In this document: one piece after another, positions 6,769 to 13,139 of the stretch
Layout of the letters: every line of letters begins with the position of its first letter
How positions within the stretch are numbered: position 1 is the first letter of the stretch
NCBI GenBank assembly: GCA_029938595.1
Contig: JAOZUP010000042.1
Location: 1 to 15,452 of the forward strand
Reading direction: 5' to 3'
Length of the DNA: 15,452 nucleotides
Origin: Thermoanaerobaculales bacterium
Lineage (GTDB): Bacteria; Acidobacteriota; Thermoanaerobaculia; Thermoanaerobaculales; Sulfomarinibacteraceae
Program-made: the position numbers and the translations under genes
The notes under the pieces: generated by a model
Told to the model about the DNA's origin: nothing
Databases searched by the model: none
The model's input: the letters and a program-made list of their open reading frames with translations, nothing else

Positions 6769-6922
6769 AGTCCGACGCCTCGAGCAGCGCGGGGCAACCC
6801 GAGTGAAGAAGGTGAAACACTGGTGGGTTCTGGAGGCACCCAGTGGCCACAGGTTCCGTGTGATTCCCCTTCACCCAGGGCAAGACATCGGCCGCCTCAA
6901 CAGATGGGACGGCGATGCCTGA
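6746..6922 (+). pseudogene. C-terminal fragment of a VOC (glyoxalase-like) protein
   Basis: In the frame ending at TGA 6920-6922, the translation reads AEIDAEVRRLEQRGATRV, then KHWWVLEAPSGHRFRVIP, then GRLNRWDGDA. This is the typical last third of a vicinal-oxygen-chelate protein: a 'D-AEV-RLE-GAT' helix, a 'HWWVL-P-GH-F-V' metal-ligand strand and a short tail. The first two-thirds of the fold is missing and the frame runs back into the membrane methyltransferase gene. Only a GTG at 6803 could start a 39-residue product. I read it as a remnant left by a deletion. Confidence 0.6.
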
Positions 6923-6962
6923 AATTCTCCAGCGAACCGCTTACGAAATGAGGAGGTGCGAG

Positions 6963-7361
6963 ATGTTCGAAAGGATCCTTTTGGGTGTGGGACGGCGCAT
7001 GTTGCCGGTGCCCGAACGGCTTTTTCGGTTGATGGTCAAGCGAGACACTAAGAAGCTCGCCAGAAGGCAGGGTCTCGAACCCGACCAGCGGCGGGTCCAG
7101 CACCTCGCGGTGCGGGAGATCCCGCGCCGACGAACGCCGATCGCGCCCGAGGTCTTCGCCGCCGAGCTCGACCTGTCCAACCTCGACAAGCCGTGCATCG
7201 TCGATGACTTCTGAATGAAGAGCGTTTTCTTCTGGTCAGAAGAAAAGGCACGCACCCACCGCAAGGACAACCCGGAGCCCAGAGGTATCTACCTGACCCT
7301 GCGGCAAGGCGCCATCGTCACCAAACCGATCCAGAGCGTCCTATTCGGTTTCGCGCCATAA
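6963..7361 (+). CDS. MerB-like (alkylmercury lyase family) protein, in-frame TGA probably selenocysteine; internally shortened
   Basis: One frame of 132 residues is interrupted only by TGA at 7212-7214 (residue 84). AGGAGG (6951-6956) sits six bases before ATG 6963; an ATG at 6915 lacks such a site. Residues 1-73 (MFERILLGVGRRMLP..., REIPRRRTPIAPEVFAAELDLS) resemble the winged-helix N-terminus of MerB. Residues 76-132 (KPCIVDDF-TGA-MKSVFFWSEEKAR..., GIYLTLRQGAI, QSVLFGF) resemble its C-terminus. In recalled MerB the segment SFCCHVHFF carries catalytic Cys159, and the TGA falls on that cysteine. The middle of MerB, with Cys96 and Asp99, is absent, so this copy may be inactive, noncanonical or misassembled. 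A standard gene finder would report only 6963-7214. Organomercury or other metal-carbon chemistry is inferred from the family only. Confidence 0.6.
7215..7249 (+). promoter_or_regulatory. Candidate bacterial SECIS element
   Basis: Directly after the TGA, TTTTCTTCT (7225-7233) pairs perfectly with AGAAGAAAA (7238-7246) around a four-base loop GGTC (7234-7237). A C-G and a G-C pair extend the stem below one G-G mismatch. The loop begins 20 bases after the TGA, with 19 bases between. Bacterial SECIS hairpins need a G at the start of the apical loop about 16-37 bases from UGA, and the E. coli fdhF element has GGUC in its loop at nearly the same distance (recalled). Confidence 0.55.
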
Positions 7362-7418
7362 CATCGGTCTGGACATCCGCGGGAGTCACTGCATGACGTC
7401 AGCCAACGAGGTACCAGC

Positions 7419-8288
7419 ATGACAAGCAAGGCTGCAAAGACAGGCCCGGGGGCAATGGTCCTGGTTGCCATCGAGCAGTACTACCCCGAGGGTGAGCGCA
7501 TCATCACCGATGATCTCGCCTATCGGATCCTGCCCCTCGGCTTCAGGGCCGAAGTCCGGCTGATCGGGCGCTTCAAGGACTGGATCATCCGGAAATCAGA
7601 GAAGAAGGTGCCCGGTCTCTGGGCCGGCATCATGGGCCGAAAGCGTTACATCGACGACAGAGTGGCAGACGACGCTGACGGTCAGGTCGAGGCAGTGGTG
7701 AACCTGGGGGCGGGCTTCGATACTCGGGCCTACCGACTTCAGGCCCTGGCCAATGTGCCGGTGTGGGAGGTCGATCAGCCGCAAAACATCGATGGCAAGA
7801 GGTCGAGACTTCAGATGCTCTTTCAGGAGGTCCCTACCCACGTGACCCTGGTGCCGATCGACTTCGACCAAGAAGACCTGGCCACCGTGTTGGCGTCGCA
7901 CGGCTACGATCCCGACAGAAAAACCTTCTTCATCTGGGAAGGGGTCACTCAGTACCTGACCGAAAGCGGCATTCGAGCCACCTTTCAGTTCCTGGCCACC
8001 GCCCCGGCGGGCAGTCGGCTCGCGTTGACTTACACTCCCAAGGACTTCATCGATGGAGAGGTTTTCTATGGTCAGGAGTACCTCTACAAGAGAATGCTGC
8101 TGAAAGACAGAATCTGGTTCTTCGGGCTTGATCCTGAGAACGTCGATGACTTTCTAGGCGAGTACGGTTGGCGCGTTCTCGAGCACCTCGGCTACGACGA
8201 GCTTGACGAACGATATGTGAAGCCGACCGGACGGGAGCTTCAGTCCATGGCAATCGAGCGGATAATCTACGCGGAGAAGCTAAAATGA
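7419..8288 (+). CDS. LCM/TIGR00027-type SAM-dependent methyltransferase
   Basis: This 289-residue protein belongs to the leucine-carboxyl-methyltransferase-like family (PF04072), frequent in actinobacteria and some anaerobes. Diagnostic features are VVNLGAGFDTRAYRL (93-107, SAM motif I with the GAGxDTRA signature), VWEVDQP at the end of strand 2 in place of the usual E-D/VD-P, a TLVPIDFDQED segment, and the FFIWEGVTQYLTESGI motif IV block. The N-terminal helices (residues 20-80) form the lid of this family. The C-terminus ends RIIYAEK. GAGG lies about ten bases before the ATG. Relatives O-methylate carboxylates or polyketide acids; the substrate here is unknown. It follows the MerB-like gene after a 57-bp gap. 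Confidence 0.9.
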   Translation: MTSKAAKTGPGAMVLVAIEQYYPEGERIITDDLAYRILPLGFRAEVRLIGRFKDWIIRKSEKKVPGLWAGIMGRKRYIDDRVADDADGQVEAVVNLGAGFDTRAYRLQALANVPVWEVDQPQNIDGKRSRLQMLFQEVPTHVTLVPIDFDQEDLATVLASHGYDPDRKTFFIWEGVTQYLTESGIRATFQFLATAPAGSRLALTYTPKDFIDGEVFYGQEYLYKRMLLKDRIWFFGLDPENVDDFLGEYGWRVLEHLGYDELDERYVKPTGRELQSMAIERIIYAEKLK

Positions 8289-8345
8289 CGCTCGTTGCTC
8301 GCGGGTGAACCGCGCAGATAAGATAGACCGCCCAAGGAGGTGCTC

Positions 8346-9341
8346 ATGGCAGATCTTCAACGCATGGTCAATTCGGCTCGGCGCGCCATGGTCGAGGTGC
8401 TCGAGCTCAGACCTAGCGATTGTGTGCTCGTGGTCCAGGACCCCCAGTGTCAGAAATGCTCGGAGGCTTTCTTCGAAGCGGCGCGCGCCGAAGGCTGCGA
8501 CACGACAACCTATGTCCTCCCCAGCCACGGACGCCCCCTCAAGGCAATGCCGGAGGACATGGCCGCCACGATTGAAGGGCGGGACGTGGTGATCAACGTC
8601 ATGTCCGGTTCGACCGACGAGATCCCTTTTCGAATCGAGTGGCTGACGCTTTTGGAGGAGCGGGATCTCCGGGTCGGCCACAGCCCGAATATCCACGAGG
8701 ACATGATGGACGGTGGCCCGATGGACGTCGATTACGGCCTGATGGTTGACCAGGCCGAACGCCTGATCGTCGCCCTCGACGAGGCAGTCTCGGTGCAGAT
8801 CACAAGCCCGGGCGGAACCGATCTGACTCTCGACCTCCAGGGCCGCCGGTTCGTCACCGACGTCAAGATCACCGAAACCGAGAAGGGATGCAACCTCCCT
8901 TGCGGTGAGGTCTACTGCGCGCCGGTCGAGGACGGTGCCGACGGTGTTGTGGTCGCCGACGGCTCCATCGGGGGCGAAGGACCACCGTCATCACCGGTCA
9001 CTCTCGAGGTCCAGGCCGGCCGCGTCACCACCATCCGCTGCGCTGACAAGCAGTGGCAGAAGCGGATCACCGAGTTGCTGGACACGGACAGCGGCGCCCG
9101 CACCATCGCCGAACTCGGCATCGGTCTCAACCCGAAAGCGCGCCTGGTCGGGATCATGCTCGAGGATGAGAAGGCCTACCGCACGGCTCACATCGCCTTC
9201 GGCAGCAACATCGGCATGCCGGGTGGCGTCAACGAGTCGACCACCCATATCGACTATCTCGTCCACCGACCGACCATCGTGGCGCGGTCCGAGGATGCGA
9301 CCGACCGCATAATCGTAGAGGACGGGGGCCTCTGCGTGTAG
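8346..9341 (+). CDS. M29-like aminopeptidase / NicX-type metalloenzyme
   Basis: This 331-residue protein resembles the thermophilic metalloaminopeptidase M29 family, which also includes NicX-like ring-cleaving dioxygenases. The C-terminal half shows NLPCGEVYCAPVE, DGVVVADGSIGG, AELGIGLNPKARLVG, then TAHIAFGSNIGMPGG and HIDYLVHRPTI. Glu256, His282, His301 and Asp303 are likely metal ligands by position. The N-terminal half is an alpha/beta domain with two cysteine pairs (CQKC near residue 35). ATG 8346 is chosen because AAGGAGG (8334-8340) ends five bases before it; a GTG at 8340 overlaps that site. Peptidase or small-molecule hydrolase/dioxygenase activity cannot be separated from sequence alone. 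It is probably cytoplasmic. Confidence 0.8.
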   Translation: MADLQRMVNSARRAMVEVLELRPSDCVLVVQDPQCQKCSEAFFEAARAEGCDTTTYVLPSHGRPLKAMPEDMAATIEGRDVVINVMSGSTDEIPFRIEWLTLLEERDLRVGHSPNIHEDMMDGGPMDVDYGLMVDQAERLIVALDEAVSVQITSPGGTDLTLDLQGRRFVTDVKITETEKGCNLPCGEVYCAPVEDGADGVVVADGSIGGEGPPSSPVTLEVQAGRVTTIRCADKQWQKRITELLDTDSGARTIAELGIGLNPKARLVGIMLEDEKAYRTAHIAFGSNIGMPGGVNESTTHIDYLVHRPTIVARSEDATDRIIVEDGGLCV

Positions 9342-9397
9342 CGTGGGCCATAATATTTCACCATGATTCTACGGACTTGAGTTGGAGCACGAAAACG

Positions 9398-10243
9398 ATG
9401 AAGACCATTCAAGAAATTATCGACCGAACACCGAACCCGGACCCGTGGTCCGAGGGCGAAAACATCCCCTGGGATGACCCGGGTTTCAGCGATCGAATGC
9501 TCGCCGAGCACCTGAGTCAGGAGCACGACCTGGCCAGTCGCAAGAGTGAGGCGATCGATCAACATGTCGAGTGGATCTTCTCGGAGATCCTCTGCTCCCG
9601 TCCGTCACGGGTGCTCGATCTCGGCTGCGGCCCTGGTCTTTACGCGTTTCGCTTGGCAAGAAAGGGATGTGACTGTGTCGGGATCGACTTCTCCCCCGCG
9701 TCCATTCGACATGCCAGGAAAACCGTCGAAGCCGAAGACCTGAGCTGCTCATTTCAGCATGCCGATGTTCGGCAAGCTGACTTTGGCGAGGGCTTTGATC
9801 TCGTGATGATGATTTATGGGCAGATAAACGTCTTCCCACGAAAGCGGGCCCTGGAGATCCTGAAGAAGGCGCATGCCGCGCTCAAGTCAGGTGGTAACTT
9901 GCTGCTGGAGATCCAGAGCCGGGAGCAGATACAAAAAGAAGCGGAGCATGGACCGAGCTGGTACTCCGCCCCGTCCGGGCTGTTCTCCGGGGCGCCACAC
10001 CTGGTTCTCCAGGAGAACTTCTGGGATGCAAAGGCCAGGGCGTCAACCACCCGCTTCTTGACCATCGATGGGCAAACAGGCTCAGTGAGCAGCTATGCGC
10101 TCAGCAACGAGGCCTACACCGAACAGGAGCTCACCGAAGCCTTGGGCGAGGTAGGTTTCGAGAATGTGGAGATGTTCCCGTCATTGAGCGGGAAAGCCAT
10201 CACCGGGGACGCGGATCTTCCTGTCTTCGTTGCTCGTCGGTGA
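9398..10243 (+). CDS. Class I SAM-dependent methyltransferase
   Basis: This 281-residue methyltransferase has a textbook motif I, RVLDLGCGPG (71-80), followed by CVGIDFSPASI, a QHADVRQADFGEGFDLVMMIYG segment, and KAHAALKSGGNLLLEIQSRE. The C-terminal portion (FLTIDGQTGSVSSYALSN, then EALGEVGFENVEMFPSLSG) matches the Methyltransf_25/11 group. ATG 9398 is preferred over an upstream TTG at 9377, although the nearest purine-rich stretch (GGAG) is about ten bases away. It is the last gene of the plus-strand run. The next gene is convergent, and I see no convincing terminator in the 92 bases between them. The substrate is unknown. Confidence 0.9.
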   Translation: MKTIQEIIDRTPNPDPWSEGENIPWDDPGFSDRMLAEHLSQEHDLASRKSEAIDQHVEWIFSEILCSRPSRVLDLGCGPGLYAFRLARKGCDCVGIDFSPASIRHARKTVEAEDLSCSFQHADVRQADFGEGFDLVMMIYGQINVFPRKRALEILKKAHAALKSGGNLLLEIQSREQIQKEAEHGPSWYSAPSGLFSGAPHLVLQENFWDAKARASTTRFLTIDGQTGSVSSYALSNEAYTEQELTEALGEVGFENVEMFPSLSGKAITGDADLPVFVARR

Positions 10244-10335
10244 AATGCGCAAAGACAAACCGAGTCAAGGCCGGCAGTAGTTGCGGATTCAGGTGAAGAC
10301 GAGATGCGCGACACAAAGTGCCAGGACAAAATTCC

Positions 10336-11763
10336 TCAGGCGGTTGTGATCCGCCCACCGTACAACTCTTCACCGTTCCAACAGTAAGTACACAGTCTTT
10401 CCCGTGGGAGACCGATAGCCTCGATCATATCGTCGAGCCGCTGGTACTGCAGGCTAGTGAGCTCGAGCCGCTCGCCGATACGATCCACCATGGCGGTGTG
10501 GCGGTCGGAATCCGGGTCGGCGTACTCGTCGAGCCGTGTGTCGCCGCTCCCGTCGATGTCGACGATCGCCCTGCGCCCGGCGAGATCGAGCTCCGACTTG
10601 GATTGCGAGAAGTTGAGGAACTTACACGAGTGCAACAGCGGCGGGCACGCCGGTCGCATGTGGACCTCGAGAGCACCGCGATCGAAGAGCCGCTTGATGA
10701 TATCGGTGAGCTGGGTTCCGCGCACGATAGAATCCTCGCAGAACAGCAACCGATTGTCCACGATCAGCTCCTCTACCGGGATCAGCTTCATTTTGGCAAC
10801 GAGATCGCGTACGCGCTGTTCCTGTGGCATGAAGCTCCGCGGCCACGTTGGAGTGTATTTGACGAATGGGCGACGATACGGGAGGCCCGCCTCGGCGGCA
10901 TAACCGATTGCGTGGCCGATGCCTGAATCCGGGATGCCGGCAACATAGTCCACCTCCACGTCGTCCGCTCGCGCGAGGGCGGCGCCACAGCGGTTGCGAC
11001 ACGCCTCGACATTGATGCCCTCGTAGCACGAGGCCGGGTAGCCATAGTAGATCCAGAGAAAGGAGCAGACCTGGCTCTGGCTTCCCGGTGGGGTGAGAGT
11101 CTCAATCCCGTCGGCCGTAATCCGGACCACCTCTCCTGGTCCGAGCAGGTGTTCCAACTCGTAGCCGAGATTCGGGAGGGCGGATGTTTCCATGGTGACT
11201 GCGTGGGCGCCGTCCTTCCTGCCGATGGCAACCGGAGTTCGGCCGAGACGATCCCGAGCAGCCAGGATGCCCTTGTCGTCGAGAATCAGCAGCGAACAGG
11301 AACCATCGATCATGCTCTGGACGTGAGAGATACCGTCTTGAAATGTCGATTCGCCATCGATCAGGTTTGTCACCAACTCGGTGGGGTTGATCTCGCCGTC
11401 GCGGATCTGGGTGAAATGAGTTCCGTTTCGCCCAAGCAACTGGGTGGTGAGCTGCTCGAGGTTGTGCACCTTGCCCACGGTGACGATGGCGTAGGTGCCG
11501 AGATGGGAAGAGACAACGAGGGGCTGGTCCTCGTAGTCGCTGATGATGCCGAGGCCCATCGTGCCATGCATCGCCGGCAGATCATCCTCGAATTTGCTGC
11601 GGAACTGGGCGTTGGTGATGTTGTGGATCGATCGGGTGAAGGCGCCGCCGTCGCTCACGACCATGCCACCGCGCTGGGTGCCCAGGTGTGAGTGGTAGTC
11701 GGTTCCATAAAAGAGGTCGGCTACACAATCCTGGGACGAGACCACCCCGAAAAACCCACCCAT
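10336..11763 (-). CDS. Amidophosphoribosyltransferase (PurF)-like protein lacking the catalytic cysteine
   Basis: This 475-residue protein has the two-domain PurF layout. An Ntn-type glutaminase domain (1-230) carries SHLGTQRGGM and AARDRLGRTPVAIG. A phosphoribosyltransferase domain has VAGIPDSGIGHAIGYA and the PRPP loop CEDSIVRGTQ (342-351). In PurF the mature N-terminus is the nucleophilic Cys of C-G-x-x-G; here the start reads MGGFFGV, with Gly in its place. The four iron-sulfur ligands of the Bacillus-type enzyme appear kept: Cys233, Cys380, Cys458 and Cys461. It may use free ammonia or another amine, or have a different role. From memory, this Gly variant recurs in some bacterial lineages. 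GGGAGG precedes the ATG by five bases. It stands alone on the minus strand. Confidence 0.85.
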   Translation of the reverse strand: MGGFFGVVSSQDCVADLFYGTDYHSHLGTQRGGMVVSDGGAFTRSIHNITNAQFRSKFEDDLPAMHGTMGLGIISDYEDQPLVVSSHLGTYAIVTVGKVHNLEQLTTQLLGRNGTHFTQIRDGEINPTELVTNLIDGESTFQDGISHVQSMIDGSCSLLILDDKGILAARDRLGRTPVAIGRKDGAHAVTMETSALPNLGYELEHLLGPGEVVRITADGIETLTPPGSQSQVCSFLWIYYGYPASCYEGINVEACRNRCGAALARADDVEVDYVAGIPDSGIGHAIGYAAEAGLPYRRPFVKYTPTWPRSFMPQEQRVRDLVAKMKLIPVEELIVDNRLLFCEDSIVRGTQLTDIIKRLFDRGALEVHMRPACPPLLHSCKFLNFSQSKSELDLAGRRAIVDIDGSGDTRLDEYADPDSDRHTAMVDRIGERLELTSLQYQRLDDMIEAIGLPRERLCTYCWNGEELYGGRITTA

Positions 11764-11859
11764 TGCACCCTCCCAAATTGACGAATAAAAAAGAAGAAAT
11801 CCGTTACGACCATTGGTTCGGCCACTCTAACCCGGTTCATCGGCAGAGTCACGAATATG

Positions 11860-11872
11860 GGTGTCTGGCACC
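11860..11872. repeat. Isolated REP-like palindromic motif
   Basis: GGTGTCTGGCACC has GGTG/CACC arms and shares the GGTGCC(A/T)G core (read on the minus strand) with the ends of the element at 13109-14232. It lies in the 215-bp divergent gap between the PurF-like and cysteine-repeat genes. That gap otherwise shows only the two ribosome binding sites and no promoter I would defend. Confidence 0.35.
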
Positions 11873-11978
11873 TCTCCCTTTGTAACCGGTTTCGATCCAC
11901 CGTGCTATCGTGGCCGGGCAAACAATCTTTTCGAGTGAAGGGTTTCCTTGGACGTTCGAAAACACGGAGGTAAATGCG

Positions 11979-12398
11979 ATGAAACGAAACGTGCTGGTGG
12001 TGGTCGTCGCGGTGTTGCTGCTGAACGTGACCGGAGCCTGGGCTCAGGACAGCATCATCGACAACGTGATGAAGGCCTGTGAGCCGGAGATCAACACCTA
12101 TTGCAGCCAGGTGACGCCAGGGGAGGGCCGGCTGCTCGCCTGCTTTTACGCCCACGAGGACAAGATTTCGGGGCGCTGCCAGTACGCCGTCTACGAAGGC
12201 GCAGCGCTGCTCGAGCAGTTTGCCGCCGCGGTCACCCACGTCGCGACGGAGTGCCACGACGACCTGACAAACTTTTGCGCCCAGGTCGAACTCGGCGAGG
12301 GTCGGGTTGGGACCTGCCTGCTGGAGCACAAGGCCGAGGTCACGGACGCGTGCAGGCAGGCGATCGACGACGTCGGGCTCGAGGTCGTCGAAGACTAG
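11979..12398 (+). CDS. Secreted cysteine-rich repeat protein (GLG1-type repeats)
   Basis: This 139-residue protein has a signal peptide (MKRNVLVVVVAVLLL...GAWA, cleavage likely before QDS). The mature part holds two repeats with identical cysteine spacing: C34, C42, C55, C67 and C92, C100, C113, C125 (gaps 8, 13, 12 in both; period 58). The motifs C-x7-C-x-x-V and GEGR-x3-C match the cysteine-rich repeat of Golgi apparatus protein 1 (PF00839), also found in periplasmic bacterial proteins. The cysteines probably form disulfides outside the cytoplasm. ATG 11979 has GGAGG eight bases upstream and begins the signal peptide; an upstream GTG at 11910 would bury it. The molecular role is unknown. 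Confidence 0.85.
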   Translation: MKRNVLVVVVAVLLLNVTGAWAQDSIIDNVMKACEPEINTYCSQVTPGEGRLLACFYAHEDKISGRCQYAVYEGAALLEQFAAAVTHVATECHDDLTNFCAQVELGEGRVGTCLLEHKAEVTDACRQAIDDVGLEVVED

Positions 12399-12431
12399 CC
12401 CGCACCTCGAACCGCGTCGTTTCGGTGCGGG
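12399..12431 (+). terminator. Stem-loop after the cysteine-repeat gene
   Basis: CCCGCACC (12399-12406) directly follows the stop codon and pairs perfectly with GGTGCGGG (12424-12431) around 17 bases. The strong GC stem and its location fit a terminator, but no T-run follows, so termination would not be the classical intrinsic type. Confidence 0.5.
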
Positions 12432-12471
12432 TCTCGCTCACAAGCTGACAACTGTGGAATAGTGATCGTGG

Positions 12472-12491
12472 CACCTATCAGGGGTTAGGTG
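12472..12491. repeat. Hairpin at the end of the toxin gene, REP-like
   Basis: CACCTA (12472-12477) and TAGGTG (12486-12491) form a perfect 6-bp stem with an 8-base loop, overlapping the toxin stop codon. It could end the toxin-antitoxin transcript. It also shares the CACCTATC string with the hairpin at 13059-13080. Confidence 0.4.
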
Positions 12492-12757
12492 AGGCGTTTG
12501 TACACATCGCGACGGTCGGCCACCTTGACGACGTACACAATGAGTTCATCATCCGTGATTTCGTAGAGAATCCTGAAGGATCCTTGGCGAATCCTATAGC
12601 GCGGATGCTTCCCCGAGAGCTTTTCGCATCCAATCGGTCGCGGATTCTCAGCAAGTTCTTGAATCCTCTGTACTATCCGCTTACGCGTTTTCTTTTGACC
12701 GATCGATTCGATCTCTTTCGCCGCCGAGCGTTTGATGACCAGCTTATAGTCTGCCAC
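12485..12757 (-). CDS. RelE/ParE-family toxin
   Basis: This 90-residue basic protein starts MADYKLVIKRSAAKEIE. The helices KTRKRIVQRIQELAENPRP are followed by a KLSGKHPRYRIRQGSFRILYEI core and VYVVKVADRRDVYKR, the standard RelE fold. In that family, toxins cleave mRNA on the ribosome or poison gyrase; the basic residues R-x-R-x2-S/Y-R-x-LY favour the RelE-type RNase. Its start overlaps the end of the antitoxin gene by 14 bases, the usual arrangement for a co-translated pair with antitoxin first. It ends in a hairpin that may terminate the transcript. Which activity it has cannot be decided from sequence alone. Confidence 0.9.
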   Translation of the reverse strand: MADYKLVIKRSAAKEIESIGQKKTRKRIVQRIQELAENPRPIGCEKLSGKHPRYRIRQGSFRILYEITDDELIVYVVKVADRRDVYKRLT

Positions 12758-12974
12758 TGCGTTTCATCTTCTTGACGAAGTCCTCGAAATCAATCGTCGA
12801 TTCGTCAGCCCTGTCATCGAAGGCAGCGAGATCCTCAGCGTCCTCGGCCAACAAGGCCCGGACGGCGTCGTTGACCATTTCAGACATGGATCGTTCAGAT
12901 ACGACCGATTTCAGCCGCAGTGCCCTATGGATATCAGGCTCAAAATAGACCGTCGTACGTTTTGGATCGCTCAT
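12744..12974 (-). CDS. Ribbon-helix-helix antitoxin
   Basis: This 76-residue protein has an N-terminal CopG/RHH-like DNA-binding segment (KRTTVYFEPDIHRALRLKSV, then SERSMSEMVNDAVRALL) and an acidic C-terminal tail (EDAEDLAAFDDRADE...FEDFVKKMKRSG). The tail would bind and neutralise the RelE-type toxin. It is the first gene of the pair and should repress its own promoter through the inverted repeat just upstream. No ribosome binding site is visible because the predicted transcript begins at or next to the ATG. Confidence 0.87.
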   Translation of the reverse strand: MSDPKRTTVYFEPDIHRALRLKSVVSERSMSEMVNDAVRALLAEDAEDLAAFDDRADESTIDFEDFVKKMKRSGRL

Positions 12975-12977
12975 GTT

Positions 12978-13009
12978 GACATCATAGCGTTAGAATGTTT
13001 TGATGTCTA
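12978..13009 (-). promoter_or_regulatory. Promoter and operator of the toxin-antitoxin operon
   Basis: On the minus strand TAGACA (13009-13004) and TATGAT (12986-12981) are 17 bases apart, each matching 5 of 6 consensus bases. A perfect 7-bp inverted repeat, GACATCA (12978-12984) and TGATGTC (13001-13007), covers both boxes and is a good candidate site for the antitoxin. The -10 ends only six bases before the ATG, so the mRNA may be leaderless. Confidence 0.65.
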
Positions 13010-13058
13010 GACGTTTTCCACCAAACTCGTTGTTAGCGATACCAAAGTGGCGCCTATA

Positions 13059-13080
13059 GACACCTATCCTATCCGGTGTC
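13059..13080. repeat. GACACC/GGTGTC hairpin, REP-like
   Basis: GACACC (13059-13064) and GGTGTC (13075-13080) are perfect inverted arms around ten bases (TATCCTATCC), 29 bases outside the left end of the RAYT element. The arm sequence is close to the GGTGCC start of that element, so it is probably a related repetitive palindrome. Confidence 0.45.
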
Positions 13081-13108
13081 GAGGGACGACCTCAATCGGA
13101 ATCGAATC

Positions 13109-13139
13109 GGTGCCAGGGGAAACTTTCTTAACTTTCTTG
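13109..13139 (+). repeat. Left inverted end of the RAYT element
   Basis: This 31-bp end includes the transposase stop codon (TTA at 13128-13130 on this strand), so the gene runs into the repeat. It differs from the opposite end at three positions. Confidence 0.75.

Noticed and set aside
6766..6830. Readthrough of the membrane methyltransferase TGA (after ...NRC)
   Set aside because: The downstream translation is low-complexity and unrelated to the family; the VOC fragment is in another frame.
6915..6962. Longer start of the MerB-like gene at ATG 6915
   Set aside because: It overlaps the VOC remnant, has no ribosome binding site, and the ATG at 6963 has AGGAGG at ideal spacing.
10339..10355. 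GGCGG-N7-CCGCC stem near the end of the PurF-like gene as a terminator
   Set aside because: The stem is only 5 bp, lies within the coding end of the PurF-like gene and has no T-run on either strand.
11866..11882. TGGCACC sequence as a second sigma-54 promoter before the cysteine-repeat gene
   Set aside because: The required GC at the -12 position and correct spacing are absent; it fits the REP-like palindrome better.
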